From NCBI GenBank assembly GCA_963576565.1, contig CAUYVT010000055.1, positions 1-64,000 on the forward strand: a stretch of DNA of 64,000 nt. Direction: 5' to 3'. The DNA comes from Aspidapion aeneum (taxonomy: Eukaryota > Arthropoda > Insecta > Coleoptera > Brentidae). The translations under genes were made by a program, and so were the position numbers. Below the pieces are notes generated by a model. The model saw nothing but the letters and a program-made list of their open reading frames with translations. It was not told where the DNA came from and searched no databases. Positions within the stretch are counted from its first letter, which is position 1. Every line of letters begins with the position of its first letter. This document shows positions 20,071 through 31,764 of the stretch, piece after piece.

Positions 20071-23000
20071 ATCTCGCTTAATAAAAAATTCAAATTTCTA
20101 TAGTATGTACTCGGATTTTATGAGAGAATATCTCAAAAACGGGCACATGTCTTTAATTCCAAAATCCGAACCTAGACCTCAGTTATGTTCTTATTTACCA
20201 CATCACGGAGTCCTTCGTCTTGACAAATCAACGACTAAACTCCGGGTGGTTTTTAACCCCTCGATTAAGGGTTCGAAAGGCCTAAGCATGAACGAAACTC
20301 TTTTAATAGGACCAAAATTACAAGCCGATATTTCCGAAATTCTATTAAAATTCAGATTTTATTCTATCGTATTTTTTATTGATATAAAACAGCACTTTTT
20401 ACAAATTCAAATTAATCCAATTCATCGGGACTACCAAAGGCTACTTTGGCGATTTGATCCCAATGAACCCCTGCAGGAATACAGGCTTAATACAGTGACG
20501 TTTGGTGTTAGTTCAAGTCCCTATTTAGCTATTAGAACTCTTAGAGAACTAGCCATCCTGGAGGCTAAGAATTATCCTGAAGCATCCCAGGTCCTTTTGA
20601 ATAACATTTTCATGGACGATATTTGCTGTGGAGCTAACTCTCTAGAAGGTGCTTTATCACTTCAAAAGGATCTCATAGCGTTGCTTAAATTGGGAAAATT
20701 TGAATTAAGAAAATGGGCATCAAATAATCCGAAACTTCTTTCACATTTGTCGCCCGCTGATTGTCAGATCCCTGTTACCTTTGAAGACGATTCTTCAACA
20801 TCGATTAAGGTGTTGGGCCTTCAGTGGCACCCTTCTACAGATACTTTTACCTATTCTTGTACCCCTTGTGAAAAACCTTGCACCAAAAGGAATATTTTAT
20901 CAGCTATCGCTAAAAGTTGGGATCCTATAGGTTTCTTATCGCCTGTTTCATTTTTAGCCAAAGTGATTATGCAAAAACTTTGGTTATGCAAAACTGATTG
21001 GGATGAAATACCCCCCGATCCAATCAAAACTCTTTGGAATCAATTCAATAATCAATTAACCACTCTTTCGAATCTTTGTATACCTAGACATATTTTTTCG
21101 AATAATATTCAACGATGTCAATTGCTAGGTTTCTGCGATGCATCCGAGCTAGGATACGCTTCTTGCGTATACGTTCGCGTCGAATTACCAAATAAAATTA
21201 TCAAAACTGCTCTAGTCATGGGCAAGTCAAGGGTTGCTCCCTTACACACTATTTCAATCCCACGCTTGGAACTACTTGGAGCTACTCTATTAGCTGATTT
21301 ACTCGAACTAGTTATTCGCACCTATTCATCATTACTCGTAATTGATGAAATTCTTGCGTTCTCGGACTCACAGGTCACGCTTCATTGGGTCACATCTTCA
21401 CCTCACAAGTGGAAGACCTTTGTGGCAAACCGCGTAAGTCGTATTCAAGAAACAATCCCCGAAGTCCCATGGTATCACATTACTTCACTCGAGAACCCTG
21501 CCGACTGCGCTAGCAGAGGGTTGTCGCCCAATAACTTAATAAATCACCCTCTTTGGTTTCACGGCCCTCCATGGATAACCTTGCCCACTACGGAGTGGCA
21601 AATTCAAAGGTTTATAAATGAACGTTCTTTGGGAGTTCCAGACGAGGTTCTCAAAGAAGAAAAACCGGAAAATTCAGTGGTGCTGACGGCAGAAATTCAA
21701 AATCAAAACTTTTTTGATAGATTAATCGATAAAATATCCAATTTAAATACCATTCAAAAAATCATTTGTCATTTTCTAAGACTTATTCACAATCGAAAAC
21801 CCTCAGTTGACCCTTTATCCGGCGTTTTTTCCGCTTTTGAACTACACAAGGCTCTACTTGTTTTAGTTAAAAGGGTCCAAGAAGAGTGTTTTTCGGATAT
21901 CATTCAAAAAATTCAAAATACTCAGCTATTACCTAAGCCGTTTCGCAAACTCGCGCCCTTTTTGGACGAATTGGGTTTCCTTAGAGTGGGCGGACGCTTA
22001 CGGCATTCTCAACTCTCCTTTGAGGCAAAACATCCATTATTATTGCCGAAATCTCATAGATTAACCCAATTGATCATTATTCAAACTCATAACGAAAATT
22101 TACATCCCGGAATAAACACAGTCCAATACTTAATTCGTCAAAAGTTTTGGATTATGTCATCACGTCGAGCTATTCAGAGGGTTTTATTGCAATGTATTCC
22201 CTGCTTTCGCTTAAAACCAAAACCGTATACTCCGTACATGTCGGATTTACCTTCTTTTAGAACGTCACAATTAAAATGTTTTTCACACGTTTGCTTAGAC
22301 TATGCAGGCCCAATCAAAACCTTTGTAGGTCAGAGACGTCGTGGAGCCCAAGTTGGTAAATCATATATCGCAGTCTTTGTCGATACTTCTGTCAAGGCAA
22401 TCCATATCGAGCTTGTTTCGGATTTAACCACAGAGGCGTGCATCGCTGCTTTACGACGCTTTGTCGCTAGACGTGGCACTTGTGTCCAAATCACAAGTGA
22501 TAGAGGCTCAAACTTTGTTGGGGCTATTAAGGAGCTCCATAATCTTTCGAAATTAGCTTCTGAGAGCTTAAAAATCAAATGGTGTCTTAATAGTCCGGGA
22601 GCCCCCCACCTAAATGGTCTAGCAGAAGCAGGAGTCAAATCTATAAAATCACATTTGTATCGGGTCATCGGTGACCAGATACTAACATTCGAAGAGCTCT
22701 ATACTCTCCTCGCCCAAATAGAGGCATTACTCAATTCTCGACCCCTTTGTGAGCAAAGCTCTGACCCAAACGATCTTATGTCTTTGACTCCGGGTCATTT
22801 CCTCACAATGGAACCCCTTAATTCGTGTCCTGATCCTGACCTTTCTACCCTTAAAGTTAATACCCTTAAGCGTTGGCAACTTATCCAACGAATTCATGCC
22901 GATTTCTGGAAGCGTTGGAAACTCGAGTACTTAAATACTTTACAACAGCGTTCTAAGTGGTCGGACCCTTCGGTTGAAATCAAGCTAGATACGCTTGTAT

Positions 23001-23167
23001 TAATTAAGGATGAAACTAGGCCGCCATTACACTGGTTGCTGGGTAGAATAGTATCTGTACATCCTGGTCGGGATAATCACATTCGAGTTGCTACTGTTAA
23101 AACACAACACGGACTTTTCACTCGTCCCGTGGTCAAGTTGTGCCCACTACCTTTAGATGCGCACTAA
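20033..23167 (+). CDS. BEL2 reverse transcriptase, RNase H and integrase frame (3' part of a broken gag-pol)
   Basis: 1044 codons; real homology starts about residue 6, after the frame break, so the first Met is not a true start. RT: active site F-M-D-D at 193-196, where BEL1 and BEL3 have Y-V-D-D; upstream, D-I-K-Q-H-F-L replaces the M-F-R form seen in BEL4. RNase H: F-C-D-A-S near 366. Integrase: zinc region near 720, core D-Y-A-G-P near 758, S-D-R-G-S-N-F near 823 and G-L-A-E-A-G-V-K near 865. It ends L-C-P-L-P-L-D. No internal stop. The variant residues near the RT site may add to the loss of function. Confidence 0.92.
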   Translation: MTLLTYRQFLSLESRLIKNSNFYSMYSDFMREYLKNGHMSLIPKSEPRPQLCSYLPHHGVLRLDKSTTKLRVVFNPSIKGSKGLSMNETLLIGPKLQADISEILLKFRFYSIVFFIDIKQHFLQIQINPIHRDYQRLLWRFDPNEPLQEYRLNTVTFGVSSSPYLAIRTLRELAILEAKNYPEASQVLLNNIFMDDICCGANSLEGALSLQKDLIALLKLGKFELRKWASNNPKLLSHLSPADCQIPVTFEDDSSTSIKVLGLQWHPSTDTFTYSCTPCEKPCTKRNILSAIAKSWDPIGFLSPVSFLAKVIMQKLWLCKTDWDEIPPDPIKTLWNQFNNQLTTLSNLCIPRHIFSNNIQRCQLLGFCDASELGYASCVYVRVELPNKIIKTALVMGKSRVAPLHTISIPRLELLGATLLADLLELVIRTYSSLLVIDEILAFSDSQVTLHWVTSSPHKWKTFVANRVSRIQETIPEVPWYHITSLENPADCASRGLSPNNLINHPLWFHGPPWITLPTTEWQIQRFINERSLGVPDEVLKEEKPENSVVLTAEIQNQNFFDRLIDKISNLNTIQKIICHFLRLIHNRKPSVDPLSGVFSAFELHKALLVLVKRVQEECFSDIIQKIQNTQLLPKPFRKLAPFLDELGFLRVGGRLRHSQLSFEAKHPLLLPKSHRLTQLIIIQTHNENLHPGINTVQYLIRQKFWIMSSRRAIQRVLLQCIPCFRLKPKPYTPYMSDLPSFRTSQLKCFSHVCLDYAGPIKTFVGQRRRGAQVGKSYIAVFVDTSVKAIHIELVSDLTTEACIAALRRFVARRGTCVQITSDRGSNFVGAIKELHNLSKLASESLKIKWCLNSPGAPHLNGLAEAGVKSIKSHLYRVIGDQILTFEELYTLLAQIEALLNSRPLCEQSSDPNDLMSLTPGHFLTMEPLNSCPDPDLSTLKVNTLKRWQLIQRIHADFWKRWKLEYLNTLQQRSKWSDPSVEIKLDTLVLIKDETRPPLHWLLGRIVSVHPGRDNHIRVATVKTQHGLFTRPVVKLCPLPLDAH

Positions 23168-23383
23168 ACTCCCAAGCAACTTCTTTTGTTTCGTGTGTCG
23201 TTATCTAGAATATATATATATACTTTTTTTTCCATTTTTTTTCTTTTTGATCTATAAACCTAAAACGGATTTTAATAAACTACCCTTTAAGGTTTTGAAT
23301 TAACTTATATTTTTTTTTTATATATAGCCATTTGTTTATTCAATTAATCTCAATGTAAAACTTCGTTTTAAGTGGGCGGAAAA

Positions 23384-23864
23384 TGTTCGTGCAACTTTAA
23401 TTTTAAATTCAAATTTTGCGCCAAATTCCCGTATTCGGAAAACCCACACAATTTCAATTTGATTGGCACAAGCAAAACGCCAGCGCCATCTACAAAAAAT
23501 GAATCTGCGCAAAAAGGCGTAACCAAAAAGATTCGTCTGTCGTATTCTATCGAGATCACCACGCAGCATGGTGATAAATTCTATTAACCAAAAAATCCAA
23601 TAACATTCTTAGAAAATCAAACTAAACCATTACACAAACAAGTGATTCTAGTGTGGATCGACTGCAACGACTGGGCCAGCGAGAGGAGCTCCTCTGGACG
23701 ACGGAAACAGCTGAAAAGGTGAGTGCCAATCCTCTATATTGTCTTTGTGTGGCTCGGAAAAATTAATATTTTTACATCGTCCTTTTAAGGATTTTTGCAC
23801 CCAGATTTTATAAAACGGCCAGCGCTTACAGTCCCGCAGCTCTACCAACCTCAAAACATCAACA
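23384..23864 (+). repeat. BEL2 3' LTR
   Basis: 481 bp, directly preceded by the polypurine tract AGTGGGCGGAAAA and followed by the target copy AAGTA. Confidence 0.95.
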
Positions 23865-25424
23865 AAGTATACTCACCATTTTTTTAGGGGGGATGTTGTA
23901 TAATTTTACTTGGGAAGTTACTAAGTTCAACTTAAATGCAAAAATATATTTAACTAAAGTAAAGATAAGAAAATATAAACAATAACTGAGATAAAAAAAA
24001 AGACTACTCATACTGGATATCCTGGCCAAAAAATGTACGCAAAACATGAAAAATGATTTGCACCACTCATGTAATTCTTTGATTCATGAAATCTAATTTG
24101 TGTGTGGTTCTCGGCACATTCAATTCAAATTAAAATTTTTGCCTATAAGTCCGTCCCCACATAAGGTTCTTCCTTAGCTTTTGTTGTTGGTTACATAATT
24201 GAATAAAATAAAGTTATTATCCACGTATTGCATATAACTAAAAAAAAACAATGGGCGGATTAAAAAATAATCAATCAGTAAAAGCCGGAAAAAGGTATAA
24301 TTTAAGAAAACTTACAACAAGCAATATTAAAAAGTTAAAAAAATAATAATGTAATGTCTTTTGTAGTTTTTGTATTTATTTAATTTTTTTGGGTATTTGT
24401 CTGTACAGTGTAAGATTTTATAGGTTTTGTATTTAATTAATATATTTTAAATAAAAAAAGCAAATAAAAATATTAATTAAATCGTGCTTATAAATATAGA
24501 GTGCCTACCGTTAAGTGGTACTTTTTTTGCTTAGTTTTTCTTTAATTTAGTTATTTCATATCCTCAAGTGCCTTAAATAGTACAAAACCCACGTGGCTAA
24601 AGTGTTTTTTTATCTTTTGACGAATTACAGCCCTCGCTTGGCTTAGGTACAATGCGACGAGAAATAAAAAGTGCTACTCTAGCACATAGGTTGATACTTA
24701 ATACTATAATGTACGTTAGGGAATCAAAATGTAATTTAAGTGCGTGAGAATTTCAAATTGTTTTAAATCCTTGAGATTTCAAAATTATTTAGGGATTTAA
24801 AGTATAATTTTAAATGAATTGTTGATGTTAATTATACATGCCAGTGTCATGAGCATCATAGTACAACATTGAGATCATTGGTATGGTAAAAATCAGCCAC
24901 CAAGGGTGACGTTGTGTATATTGAGTACCGTTAGGTAAGTAGCACTTTTTTATTAGGGACATTTTGGCTAGTGTATTTTACACTTCGTTATTATTATTAC
25001 TAGGCATTAGCAACTTGTCGCTCCTGTATTGTTCTTTACGATAACGGCGTCCTGTACTTACGGAGGCCTTCCTATATTGTTATCGTTATTTTTTAAGGTT
25101 AGTTTTTTATTGTTTCTTTCTTAATACAGTCGAATTCTTTACTAAAATTCGGTAGTTTGTTTTGTGAAAAGCCATAAAAAAAGTTGAGGTTATGTAAAAC
25201 TACTAACTTAACATTTCTGTTATGCCTATTTTTACTGTTTCGAAATCTCTCTTTATTTGCCCTGAACCTTGATTCTTATTAAGAATAACGGTGACAGCTG
25301 TAAAATTTGCTGTTATTGTCAAAAACATCCAATTACTTTCTACCACTTGAATAGTGATTTTTATATCTTGACAACTTATAGCCCTTGTTTTGCCCAGACG
25401 ACAAACTTTTCGCCTTGATAGAAA
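23865..25424. other. Intron sequence, nothing firm
   Basis: AT-rich ABCA intron. Two related blocks, TACCGTTAAGTGGTACTTTTTT (about 24507) and TACCGTTAGGTAAGTAGCACTT (about 24926), hint at an old repeat. No coding frame is recognised. Confidence 0.4.
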
Positions 25425-25862
25425 AAAAAATTAAATTGGCAAACTAGTAGAATATTTGACGCTTTTTAAGACGCTTAAATCAAAAATAGAAATTCGCGTT
25501 TTTGAGTTTTCAAGTTTTTTCAAAAAACATAAAACAAATTTTAATTGAACACCCTGTATTTTATATTTTTTGCTGATAGGTCTTTCACTTCTAAACAAAA
25601 ATTGTCTTTTGATTTCTTTTAGTTAAAAATAACGAAGATATTTTAAATTAAAAATTACGGTTAGACTTCTTTGTACCAAATTCAATATGTAATTTCGAAT
25701 TTTTTTAAATTTATTTAAGTATCTAATAGTGTTCCTTATTACTTCATATTATGATTATATAAGGAAACGCTTTAGGCTATGGAACCGAAAAAAAAGTCGG
25801 TGAAATGGACCCTAAGAGGATCAAAAAGTCTACTAGTTTGCCAATTTAAACGTTTTTCTATC
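25425..25862. repeat. Small inverted-repeat element
   Basis: The perfect 19-mer AAATTGGCAAACTAGTAGA (25433-25451) recurs inverted at 25829-25847. The extension AAAAAnnntTTAAATTGG is weaker. The 380-bp interior is AT-rich and non-coding. Probably a MITE; no target duplication assigned. Confidence 0.55.
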
Positions 25863-26418
25863 TTTAATAATAAAAAAGTTAGGGACAATTAACTTGGAAC
25901 ACCTTGAATAGTACGTATTTTATACAATTTTTTTAAAATTGATTTTAAGTCGATGTTGTTTCAGTGAAGTGAAGAACTGAATAATATTTTTTAGTTTACC
26001 AAACAAAACTATTTTTGCAAAGATTATGGTAAAGGAGCATTCACACCTTAAATGGGATTTTAACAAAGGCACGATTTTAATGAAATTTTAGTATGTTGTA
26101 GATCTCGATCTCCTGATCAAAAGTTCTTATGGGATCAAAACGATTCTATGACTGGTTTCCGAGATTCAGAGGCGGGTATGGGACTCCCCCAAAATACGAA
26201 TAAATTGAAATTCATTTGTAAAACTTAAACTGTAAAAAATTATAAAAATAATTGACTCCTATATTTGACAACTATGCTAGATGTCACGCGACAATTTTGA
26301 TGTACAGGGTATACTCAAAAAGTACAATATTTTCATTTAATTCATACTTTTATTTAAATAAATGAATCCATGATGGATCTGATACCTTCCTAGCCCATTA
26401 GCATGCACACTCCAAGTA

Positions 26419-27018
26419 CAATGAAACCTCCCATAAGCGGACACTCACGGTTCCCACGATTTTGTCCGCTTATTGGGTGTTTCAATATATTATATTTATT
26501 ACCATTTCCGTTACTTGGGTTTTTCCGATATTAAATTTTTCAGCGATCTTTCGTGCTGGTAGATGTTCCTTCTCCGAAACGTTAACAACTTCCATGTTTT
26601 CACGTAAACTAAAAAGTTTTTTACTAGGCACTATTTCAAAAAGATCTATTACTACCCAATTGAACAATAAAAATCAAACACAGCAGTTCCGCCCCCGCCG
26701 AATAAAATATGTTGTAAATACGACAGAAGTATTTAGTCTCCGCATTAAAACGGAAAGAGGTAATTCCCCGGCTGCATAGTGCGTTGTTGCCAACATACTA
26801 CATAATATTTATGCCCATGTTGTGCAGCGCTCAGTCCCATTGTCAGAGGTTCGCGTCCGGTTTTAACATTTTTAACCAAAAAAAAGTTGTCCGCGTCCGG
26901 TTAATAAAGTGTCCGGTTCTAGGAGTGAATTTTAAATGTAAAGAAATAGGCAAAAGCGTGGTTCCAAAAAAAGGGAGTGTCCGCTTAATAGAGGTGTCCG
27001 TAAGGAGAGGTTTCACTG
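26419..27018 (-). mobile_element. Tigger/pogo-like element, internally deleted
   Basis: The ends CARTGAAACCTC..GGACAC are inverted to each other and flanked by TA (26417-26418, 27019-27020), the Tc1/mariner superfamily signature. 600 bp. Near the left end the minus strand still encodes the N-terminal DNA-binding helix-turn-helix of the transposase (26482-26667); the catalytic part is gone. Confidence 0.8.
26482..26667 (-). pseudogene. Tigger transposase fragment (CENP-B-type N-terminal helix-turn-helix)
   Basis: The readable block is K-K-L-F-S-L-R-E, M-E-V-V, then L-P-A-R-K-I-A-E-K-F-N-I-G-K-T-Q-V, the CENP-B N-terminal (Psq-like) fold of pogo/Tigger transposases, which binds the element's ends. 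About 45 residues of homology remain. The DDE catalytic domain (normally about 300 more residues) is absent, and the frame ends in I-I-Y. A non-functional remnant in a non-autonomous copy. Confidence 0.75.
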
Positions 27019-27910
27019 TATACACTATATTTTAACGTTTAAATTATGCGGTTTCTGCATCTCCATGGTAACAATTGTTTTCATAAAATAACCAGCTCGC
27101 TATGATTTTGCCAAATACTCAATAAACACCCCCTGAAGGCAAATCAACTCCTTTCAAGTTAGCAGGTACCCATTGACCTACCTTACCGAAAATGTGTTAT
27201 TTGAGTGTATGTTGACCTGTTTTAGCAATATTGTCATGATGCCTGTCCACGATAGCTTCTCAACCACGGAACCGATTTTTATGCACTACTTAGGTCAAGT
27301 AGTGCACAATATTTTTGAGAGCGGATTAGCTTTTGGTCAAAATTCATTAATGCTAATGACAATTTTTTTAAAGTTTAAAATATGAAAATATATTTTTTAA
27401 CGGAGCCTAGCTGCAATATACGGTTTTCGGAATATAGTAGAACGTTTTTCTTATTAATTTATATTATTACTAAAAACGTCGTAGGATCTTCTATTTCTGA
27501 GATATTTACAAAATCTGTTTTCAAGGCTGATATAGCGTGGATTGTGCTAATGGATCTATTTATTTAAATAAAAGTATGAATTAAATAGAAATATTGTACT
27601 TTCTTTTTGAGTACCCTTTGTACATAAAAATTGTGACGTGACATCTAGCACGGTCACCAAATATAAGAGTCAATTATTTTTATCGCTTTTGTATTAAACT
27701 TTTATAAAATAATTTAATTTTTTATTCGTATGTTGGGGAAGTCCCATACCCGCCACTGTATCTTGGAAACCAGTCATAGGATCGCTTTGAGCCCACGAGA
27801 ACTTTTGATCAGGATTTCAACATACTAGAATTTCATTAAAATCGTGGATTTTTGTAAAATCCCGTTTAAGGTGTGCCTGCTCCTTTATTACAAAGGAATA
27901 CATTTTTATT

Positions 27911-28719
27911 TGTTTCCACAAAAGTACTCTATCATGTGTCGAAAAATTACACAAATCAGGTAGTTAGAATCCAATGAAACCTGAAATGTGTTACCAAGGC
28001 AAGAAAACTAATAAATTAATGAAATATAAAGCTTAAAAGAGCTTTCACAACACTAAAAAACATTAACTTAAACCATAATTAGTAGAATAAATTATATTAT
28101 TGGCAATTTTATTTAAAAACACATATTTTAGACAGTTTTTTTGTCTGCAAAACTTTATTTTGGACACGTCTCAGTTATTTTTTATCAAACCAATGACGAT
28201 ATATTTTATTAAAGTACAGATCCATCAATTAAAGATAATAAAAGTGTCCCAGAATTAGCCAATATTTAGGTGTACGTGTAAGCGAAAAAACAAAATTCCA
28301 AATTTGACCATTTTAAATCTAAGCCAGCTTGATTAAATAGAATACCTTGAACCATATTTTAATCAAGACAAGCAGACCTTGACATAAGTATTTTTTATTA
28401 TCTGTGTAGATAAAGTGTCTTTTGTAAAATGAATAAATAGCAAAATGTTATTTGAAGAAACTGCTTAGATTTCAAAACTATGTAAGTATACCGAACAGTT
28501 GATCATTACGCTGATGTAAGTTAATATCGTAAGTTTTTTAATATAGATAACGTCGTAGATGAAAACTCCTATGTGTTTAAAATTCAGTTTTTCAGGAAGA
28601 ACAATTAGCTGTCTAAAATACATTATTGTTAGAGAAAATTGCCACCATTATTTAGTTGTTTAAATTTTATTTCATCTTTTCTATGTGTGTAAAAAAGTTC
28701 TAAGAAAGATAATACTAAC
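27911..28719. other. Intron sequence, nothing recognised
   Basis: AT-rich ABCA intron next to the signature exon. No gene or repeat border seen. Confidence 0.5.
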
Positions 28720-28875
28720 CTTTGAGCCCCCTACAACAGCTATTCCCAGGCAAAGCTTTCTCTTCATTCCTCCAGACAAAGTGTGGGCTAAACAATTGGC
28801 TTTTTCTGATAGATTCAGTTTCTCAAGCAAGCTATGAATTTCATACTCCGCCTCAGATGATGTCTTCCCCTTTAG
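28720..28875 (-). CDS. ABCA-subfamily transporter, exon with ABC signature motif
   Basis: This exon is 156 bp, exactly 52 codons in phase 0. It has an acceptor ending CAG at 28876-28878 and a donor GTTAGT at 28714-28719. It opens with L-K-G-K, the usual ABCA continuation after the EHL..FFA block of the previous exon. It ends with the signature LSGGMKRKLCLGI followed by A-V-V-G-G-S-K. The LSGG signature completes the composite ATP site on the partner ATPase domain. No stop or frameshift is seen. The intron upstream is about 32.4 kb and contains BEL4, two foldback elements, Gypsy and BEL3. The intron downstream is about 13 kb and contains BEL2. Confidence 0.92.
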
Positions 28876-29044
28876 CTGTCAAAACAAGAAATTAAGGTAA
28901 CAAAAAAGCTGCAAACATATACTTTAGAAAATACAATTGGGCTGCAGGCAAACCAGTCTGCTTCTAGCATGTTCGGTCCACTAGGGTGACCAAACCATAT
29001 ACCCTTCCCGCTTTCCGCCTTTTTTTCTGGATGTCTAGCCTTTC

Positions 29045-31764
29045 AGTATGTAACCACGAAACCATGAGGTGCTTTTGAAATGTCAAACATTTCTTGACGC
29101 CTATCTTTCGTCAAGCAGAAAAAATTATGTCTAGCGTGTTTTCATCCCTCGCATGGGGTAGATACGTGCAAATCAAAATATTCATGCAGGACTTGCAATA
29201 GTAAAAGGCACCACACTTTAACTCATATCTTAGAAACTAATAAAGAGTCTGGAAGCCAAGATACTAGTCCTGTCATTCACACACCACCTGTCAATAATCT
29301 TCATGTGTCATTAAATACCTCAGGACCTTCAGGTACCTTTCTTTTATGCACCGCCATAATAGATGTTATGGACGGTTGCGGAAATTTTCAACCTGTAAGG
29401 GCACTGCTTGATTCTGGATCACAGACAGGATTCATCAGTGAAAAGTGTATGCAGCGTCTTAATCTTCCTAGGCGAAGTTACACCACTGAAATATTCGGAT
29501 TAAATCAAATGTCTTCTCTTACTTCCAAAGGGCTCGTTCAATGTCACATTAAGCCACAAGAACAGGTCACTCCTTTACTTAATTTCGAAGCAATTGTTGT
29601 TCCACAACTATGTTCCAATATGCCTACATTCACTTTGAACGATAATCAGTGGAAACACTTGGAAAACCTTAAACTTGCCGACCCATCTTATTTGAAATCT
29701 AGACCTGTGGACCTAGTTATTGGTTGCGAACTATTCGCACAGATATTCAAGGAGGGCAGGGTTCTTGGACAAATAGGGCAACCTTCAGCCCTTGAAACCA
29801 TCTTTGGCTGGGTCGTCATGGGAAAAGTTGACGAAGTAGGTAATCTTACGGAACGAACCAGTTGTTTTTTAACGAGTCATTCACCTCCTTTAGAGGTCAT
29901 TATCCCTAGGTTTTGGGAAATCGAACATTTGCCTAAAAAACAAATCTTATCAAAGGAGGAAAAACAAGCGGAATCAATATTTACTGCGAGTGTCGTACGA
30001 CAACCGAGAGGTAGATTCATGGTAGATCTTCCGTTTAAAGATAAAATAAACCCTGACCTAGGAAATACTTATCCGCAAGCTTATCGTAGATTTTTACTTC
30101 TAGAAAATAGATTACTCAAAAATCCTGATCTGTACACTGCCTATTCTAGTTTCATGCAAGACTATATCGATTCTAATCACATGAGTCTAGTTTTACCTAG
30201 TCAACCAAAAGTCGACGTATCATGTTTTTTGGCACATCATTGCGTACTAAAGCCGGAAAGCTTAAGTACAAAATTAAGGGTAGTCTGGGATTGTTCGGCA
30301 GTCACCCCAAAGAATATTAGTCTCAATGACACGTTGTTATCTGGACCGAAACTTCAAAGGGATATTGCTTCTTTACTCCTTACGTTTCGTCTTAATCCTA
30401 TTGCCTACATTGCTGATGTCAAACAGATGTTTCGTCAAGTCCTTATCAATCCTTATCACCGTCCTTATCAAAGGATATTGTAGAGGTTTTCTCCACTATT
30501 GTGGAGGTTTTCTCCCCAAGACCCACTTTCAGTGTGGGAACTTTCTACTGTCACTTTTGGCATGACATGCTCACCTTTTCTAGCCATGCGTACATTAAAT
30601 GAGCTGGCAGAGAGAGAAAAGGAACGTTTTCCTATGGCTAGTACTGTTCTAAAAACGTCCATTTACATCGACGATATCTTGGGAACTAGCCCTTCGCTTT
30701 CTGAAGCTCTTTCCCTTCAAACGGAACTCAATGATTTGTTGAAGTCGGGAGGATTTGAACTTAAAAAATGGGCAAGCAATTGCCCTGAGTTATTGGCAAC
30801 ATTGCCAGAATCCGATCGTCAAATGCCTCTCTCTTTTGACAAGGATGAACCACACTTTATCAAAGTTTTAGGCCTTCAATGGCATCCAAAAAACTACATT
30901 TTTTCTTATCAATGCGGAATGAAGGACAAACCCCCAACTAAACGTTCTATTTTATCTATCATAGGAACAATCTTCGATCCCTTAGGTTTTCTTTGTCCCT
31001 TGTTGCTACAAGCAAAATTTATTTTGCAACAGTTGTGGATATCGAAAATAGGCTGGGACGAAGAACCAGATTCTTCTATCATCGACTCTTGGAACAAACT
31101 TCGTTCTGAATTCCCGCTTCTTTCCAATTTTCAATTACCCCGACAAATCAAACTGTCAAAAACCAATACCTGTCAAATCATCGGCTTCTGTGACGCTTCA
31201 ATTCGAGGTTACGCAGGCGTCGTATATTTTCGTGTAGAAGAGGAAAGCAATATATCTGTTTCTCTCATATCTGCAAAATCTAGGGTCGCGCCTATAAAGT
31301 CACAAACTTTGGCTAGGCTAGAACTCCTAGGCGCACTTCTTTTAAGCGAATTAATTGACTTCGTCTTATCTAGCTATGAAGGTAAAATAACTTTTACAAA
31401 TATCGTTACTTTCTGCGATTCGCAAGTTGTATTGCACTGGCTTTCATCCCCTCCTAATCGCTGGCAAACCTTTGTTGGAAATCGAGTCAGTAGAATCCAA
31501 GAAATCATTCCCTCAAACTCATGGCGCTACATTCCTTCTGCTTTAAATGCAGCCGATATTGCGTCACGAGGGGCCACCCCCTCACAGCTCATTTCACATG
31601 ACATGTGGTGGAACGCACCGTCGTTTTTGTGGTCTCCCGAAAACGAATGGCCCGATTTTCATAAATCAAAAATGCCGATTGATTTCGGAGATATTAATCT
31701 GGAGGAAAAGCCAAAGGTCTGTTGCAATGCGATAATTGACATCATTGATTTAGCAGGGCTTTGA
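29045..31764 (+). pseudogene. BEL4, truncated BEL/Pao gag-pol fragment
   Basis: Plus strand, antisense to ABCA. From about 29095 the reading frame carries a gag zinc-knuckle tail (L-C-L-A-C.. H..., C-R-T-C..K-R-H-H-T-L) with a TGA at 29095-29097 and a probable frame change before it. Next come the protease (L-L-D-S-G-S-Q-T-G near 29409), RT (S-I-Y-I-D-D near 30658-30675) and RNase H (F-C-D-A-S near 31187). A TAG interrupts RT at 30481-30483, inside a 21-bp duplication. The copy stops at 31764, before the integrase. No LTR, primer site or target duplication is visible. An older, 5'- and 3'-truncated copy of a family distinct from BEL1-3. Confidence 0.88.

Larger units (their letters stand above)
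16731..23864 (+). mobile_element. BEL2, BEL/Pao LTR retrotransposon
   Basis: 7.1-kb element on the plus strand, antisense to the ABCA gene. LTRs 16731-17211 and 23384-23864 are both 481 bp with TG..CA ends. I find a single difference, in a GGCTAGGAAAA/GGCTCGGAAAA block. Target duplications AAGTA (16726-16730 and 23865-23869) are identical, and 5 bp is the usual BEL/Pao size. The primer site is TGGTCCCACGACCC, 5 nt inside the 5' LTR; the polypurine tract is AGTGGGCGGAAAA (23371-23383). The coding region is split by a frame change near 20045, so it is probably defective although the insertion is recent. Confidence 0.95.
25990..27910. repeat. Inverted-repeat composite with arms of about 370 bp
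   Basis: Arm 26025-26400 and arm 27535-27895 are inverted copies at perhaps 80-85% identity. Shared blocks include TATGACTGGTTTCC, GGCGGGTATGGGACT, AATAATTGACTC, GTACTCAAAAAG and TTAATTCATACTTTTATTTA. About 1.1 kb lies between, including the Tigger remnant. The inner side of the right arm (27390-27535) also matches the dispersed repeat at 14030-14230. No coding capacity in the arms. Confidence 0.75.

Noticed and set aside
26462..26779. 105-codon frame on the plus strand
   Set aside because: Antisense shadow of the Tigger transposase fragment.
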